Source: an uncultured Pelagibacteraceae bacterium (GTDB lineage Bacteria; Pseudomonadota; Alphaproteobacteria; Pelagibacterales; Pelagibacteraceae). From it: a stretch of 64,000 nucleotides of DNA. The position numbers and the translations under genes are program-made. The stretch covers positions 1-64,000 of the forward strand of contig CACFPS010000002.1 of NCBI GenBank assembly GCA_902568235.1, in the 5' to 3' direction. The notes beneath the pieces were generated by a model that ran no database searches, had not been told where the DNA came from, and saw only the letters and a list, made by a program, of their open reading frames with translations. This document shows positions 61,361 through 64,000 of the stretch, piece after piece; position 1 is the stretch's first letter; each line of letters begins with the position of its first letter.

Positions 61361-63132
61361 GTGAATACAAGATTATAGATCACGAGTATGATGTTGTTGT
61401 ACTCGGGGCGGGTGGCTCAGGTCTTAGAGCTGCTGTAGGATTAAGTGAGGCTGGACTAAAGACAGCCTGCATTTCAAAAGTTTTTCCTACAAGAAGTCAT
61501 ACTTCTGCAGCTCAAGGAGGAATATCTGCAGCTTTAGGAAATATGGGTGAAGACGATTGGCGTTGGCATATGTACGATACAGTAAAAGGATCTGATTGGT
61601 TGGGAGATCAAGACTGTATAGAATATTTATGTAAAGAAGCTCCTAGAGCTGTTTTAGAATTGGAAAAATACGGAGTTCCCTTTAGCAGAACAAAGGATGG
61701 AAAAATTTATCAAAGACCATTTGGTGGAATGACTAAAAATTATGGAAATGAAACTGTTCAAAGAACTTGTGCTGCAGCTGATAGAACTGGACACGCAATA
61801 CTTCATACTTTGTATGGTCAAGCGCTTAAACATAATACAGAATTTTTTATAGAGTACTTCGCTCTAGATTTGCTAATGATGAATGGGGCTTGCAAAGGTT
61901 TGATTGCATGGAATTTAAATGATGGCACTATACATAGATTTAGATCTCACATAACTATAATAGCCACAGGTGGTTATGGTAAAATTTATTATTCTTCTAC
62001 GTCTGCACATACATGCACAGGAGATGGTAATGCTATGGCATTAAGAGCAGGTCTACCTTTGCAAGATATGGAATTTGTACAGTTTCATCCAACAGGAATT
62101 TATGGACACGGTACATTAATTTCAGAGGGTGTTAGAGGAGAAGGAGGCTTCTTAGTAAATTCAGAAGGAGAAAGATTTATGAAGCGTTACGCTCCAAATG
62201 CAAAAGACCTTGCGTCAAGAGATGTTGTTAGTAGATCAATTGCTATTGAAATTAATCAAGGAAGAGGTGTTGGAAAAGAAAAAGACCATGTGCATCTTCA
62301 TTTAGATCATTTAGACCCTAAGGTTATTGAAAATAGATTGCCAGGAATATCTGAGTCTTCTAGATTATTTGCAAACGTTGATGTCACAAAAGAACCGATA
62401 CCAGTTGTGCCAACGGTTCATTATAATATGGGAGGTATACCAACCAACTATAAAGCAGAAGTCATTACTTTAAATGCTTCTGAGGAAGTTATACCTGGTT
62501 TAATGGCAATAGGTGAAGCGGCATGTGTTTCGGTCCATGGTGCAAATAGACTTGGCTCTAACTCTCTGATTGATCTAGTAGTGTTTGGAAGAGCTGCAGC
62601 AAAAAGAGCTGCAGAAATAATTAAACCTGAAATGATACATGAAGAAATTCCTCAAAGCGAGACAGATAAGTGCTTAGATAGATTTGACAGACTTCGAAAT
62701 TCAAATGGACCAAACCCAACTTCAGAATTACGAACATCAATGCAAAAAACAATGCAATCAAAATGTGCAGTTTTTAGAACTGAAAAAACTTTAAAAGAAG
62801 GTATTGAAGAAATAAGAAATACTTTTAAAAGAATAGATTCTATATCGGTAAAAGATAAATCTTTAATTTTTAATACTGACTTAGTCGAAACTTTAGAATT
62901 TGACAATCTAATTAGACAAGCAATAACAACAATGGATTCCGCTTATAATAGAAAAGAAAGCAGAGGTGCTCATGCAAGAGAAGATTTTCCAAATAGAGAT
63001 GACAAAAAATATATGAAACATACTTTAACATGGCTTAATGGCTCGAAAACAAAAATTGATTATAGACCAGTCCATACATCAACATTAACAAATGAAGTTC
63101 AATATTTTCCACCTCAAGAAAGAGTTTATTAA
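61357..63132 (+). CDS. sdhA: succinate dehydrogenase flavoprotein subunit
   Basis: [54 protein letters not shown]. Confidence 0.98.
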   Translation: MSEYKIIDHEYDVVVLGAGGSGLRAAVGLSEAGLKTACISKVFPTRSHTSAAQGGISAALGNMGEDDWRWHMYDTVKGSDWLGDQDCIEYLCKEAPRAVLELEKYGVPFSRTKDGKIYQRPFGGMTKNYGNETVQRTCAAADRTGHAILHTLYGQALKHNTEFFIEYFALDLLMMNGACKGLIAWNLNDGTIHRFRSHITIIATGGYGKIYYSSTSAHTCTGDGNAMALRAGLPLQDMEFVQFHPTGIYGHGTLISEGVRGEGGFLVNSEGERFMKRYAPNAKDLASRDVVSRSIAIEINQGRGVGKEKDHVHLHLDHLDPKVIENRLPGISESSRLFANVDVTKEPIPVVPTVHYNMGGIPTNYKAEVITLNASEEVIPGLMAIGEAACVSVHGANRLGSNSLIDLVVFGRAAAKRAAEIIKPEMIHEEIPQSETDKCLDRFDRLRNSNGPNPTSELRTSMQKTMQSKCAVFRTEKTLKEGIEEIRNTFKRIDSISVKDKSLIFNTDLVETLEFDNLIRQAITTMDSAYNRKESRGAHAREDFPNRDDKKYMKHTLTWLNGSKTKIDYRPVHTSTLTNEVQYFPPQERVY

Positions 63133-63905
63133 TGGTTCAAATTAATTTACCGCATAATTCAAAAGTTCTTAAAGGAGATTATTATAAAGATAAAACAGGT
63201 TCTAAAAATATTAGAAAGGTAAATATATATAGATGGGATCCATCTAAAAAAGAGAATCCAAAAATTGATACTTATGAAGTGGATATGGATAATTGCTCTT
63301 CAAAAGTTTTAGATATATTAAATAAAATTAAGAATGAAATAGACCCTTCTATAGCCTATAGAAGATCCTGCGCTCATGGCGTATGTGGCTCATGTGCTAT
63401 GAATATGAATGGAAAAAATGGCCTTGCGTGTACTAAATCTCATTCTGAATTAGAAGGTGATATAAATATTTATCCTTTGCCACATTTAAAAGTTTTAAAA
63501 GATTTAATAGGTGATTTGAGTACATTATATAAGCAGTACGAGTCCATTGAACCATGGCTTAAATCTTCTAATAAAAATAACGAAACGGAGAATTTACAAT
63601 CTATAGAAGATAGAGAAAAATTAGATGGACTTTACGAATGCATAATGTGTGCATGTTGTTCAACTTCATGTCCAAGTTATTGGTGGAATGGTGAAAAATA
63701 TTTAGGACCTGCAGTTTTGTTGCAGGCTTATAGGTGGATAATTGATAGCAGAGATGAAGAAAGAAAAGAACGATTACAAAAAGTAGCAGATGAATTGAAG
63801 TTATATAGATGCCATACTATTTTGAATTGTACTAATGCATGTCCTAAAGACTTAAATCCAGCAAAAGCTATAGCTGAAATAAAGAAAATGCTTGCAACGA
63901 CTTGA
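63132..63905 (+). CDS. sdhB: succinate dehydrogenase iron-sulfur subunit
   Basis: [56 protein letters not shown]. Confidence 0.98.
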   Translation: MVQINLPHNSKVLKGDYYKDKTGSKNIRKVNIYRWDPSKKENPKIDTYEVDMDNCSSKVLDILNKIKNEIDPSIAYRRSCAHGVCGSCAMNMNGKNGLACTKSHSELEGDINIYPLPHLKVLKDLIGDLSTLYKQYESIEPWLKSSNKNNETENLQSIEDREKLDGLYECIMCACCSTSCPSYWWNGEKYLGPAVLLQAYRWIIDSRDEERKERLQKVADELKLYRCHTILNCTNACPKDLNPAKAIAEIKKMLATT

Positions 63906-63929
63906 TTACTTAATTAAATAATTGCGACA

Positions 63930-64000
63930 ATGAATTTAATAGAACATTTTATTGATGGAAAAATAGTTTCGGGTTCTTCTGATAGAAAAGGAAAGGTTTT
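63930..64000 (+). CDS. partial CDS at window edge; N-terminus resembling CoA-acylating methylmalonate-semialdehyde dehydrogenase
   Basis: Manual translation MNLIEHFIDGKIVSGSSDRKGKVF; truncated at 64000. Confidence 0.5.
   Translation, partial: MNLIEHFIDGKIVSGSSDRKGKV

Noticed and set aside
1-64000. Search for tRNA/rRNA genes, transposons, integrases, toxin-antitoxin or defence genes
   Set aside because: None recognised; gene content is metabolic and housekeeping throughout

Overview
AT-rich, gene-dense, streamlined alphaproteobacterial chromosome segment. Gene content and the dmdC-dmdB-dmdA / asd / sdhCDAB block look like SAR11 (Candidatus Pelagibacter); this is inference from gene content. 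I found about 66 protein genes with almost no intergenic space, and no recognisable tRNA/rRNA, mobile element, CRISPR array, phage or defence island. Main modules: purH and rpe; a DUF4212/sodium-solute symporter plus acetyl-CoA synthetase; tsaD-hemC-hemD; folD; argG; cytochrome c maturation genes ccmCDEFGH; a cassette with two tandem 2-hydroxyacid oxidases, an aminotransferase, a glcD-like oxidase and a Tat-signal TRAP transporter; a ggt/AMP-ligase/PanE-like cluster; ftsY-dapF facing ffh-rpsP-trmD-rplS; leuCDB; a DMSP demethylation cluster; asd; sdhCDAB. The most interesting signals are a compact three-hairpin RNA candidate upstream of ffh, matching APKAEA-repeat tails on ribosomal proteins S16 and L19 with rimM missing between rpsP and trmD, convergent genes whose stop codons overlap or abut, a hairpin-bearing convergent gap with an unannotated 38-codon Lys-rich ORF, a ~320-aa coiled-coil tail on a TRAP permease, a poly-Lys N-terminus on acetyl-CoA synthetase, and an EF-hand-like loop in a sodium/solute symporter. 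I cannot demonstrate a wholly new multi-gene system from sequence alone.
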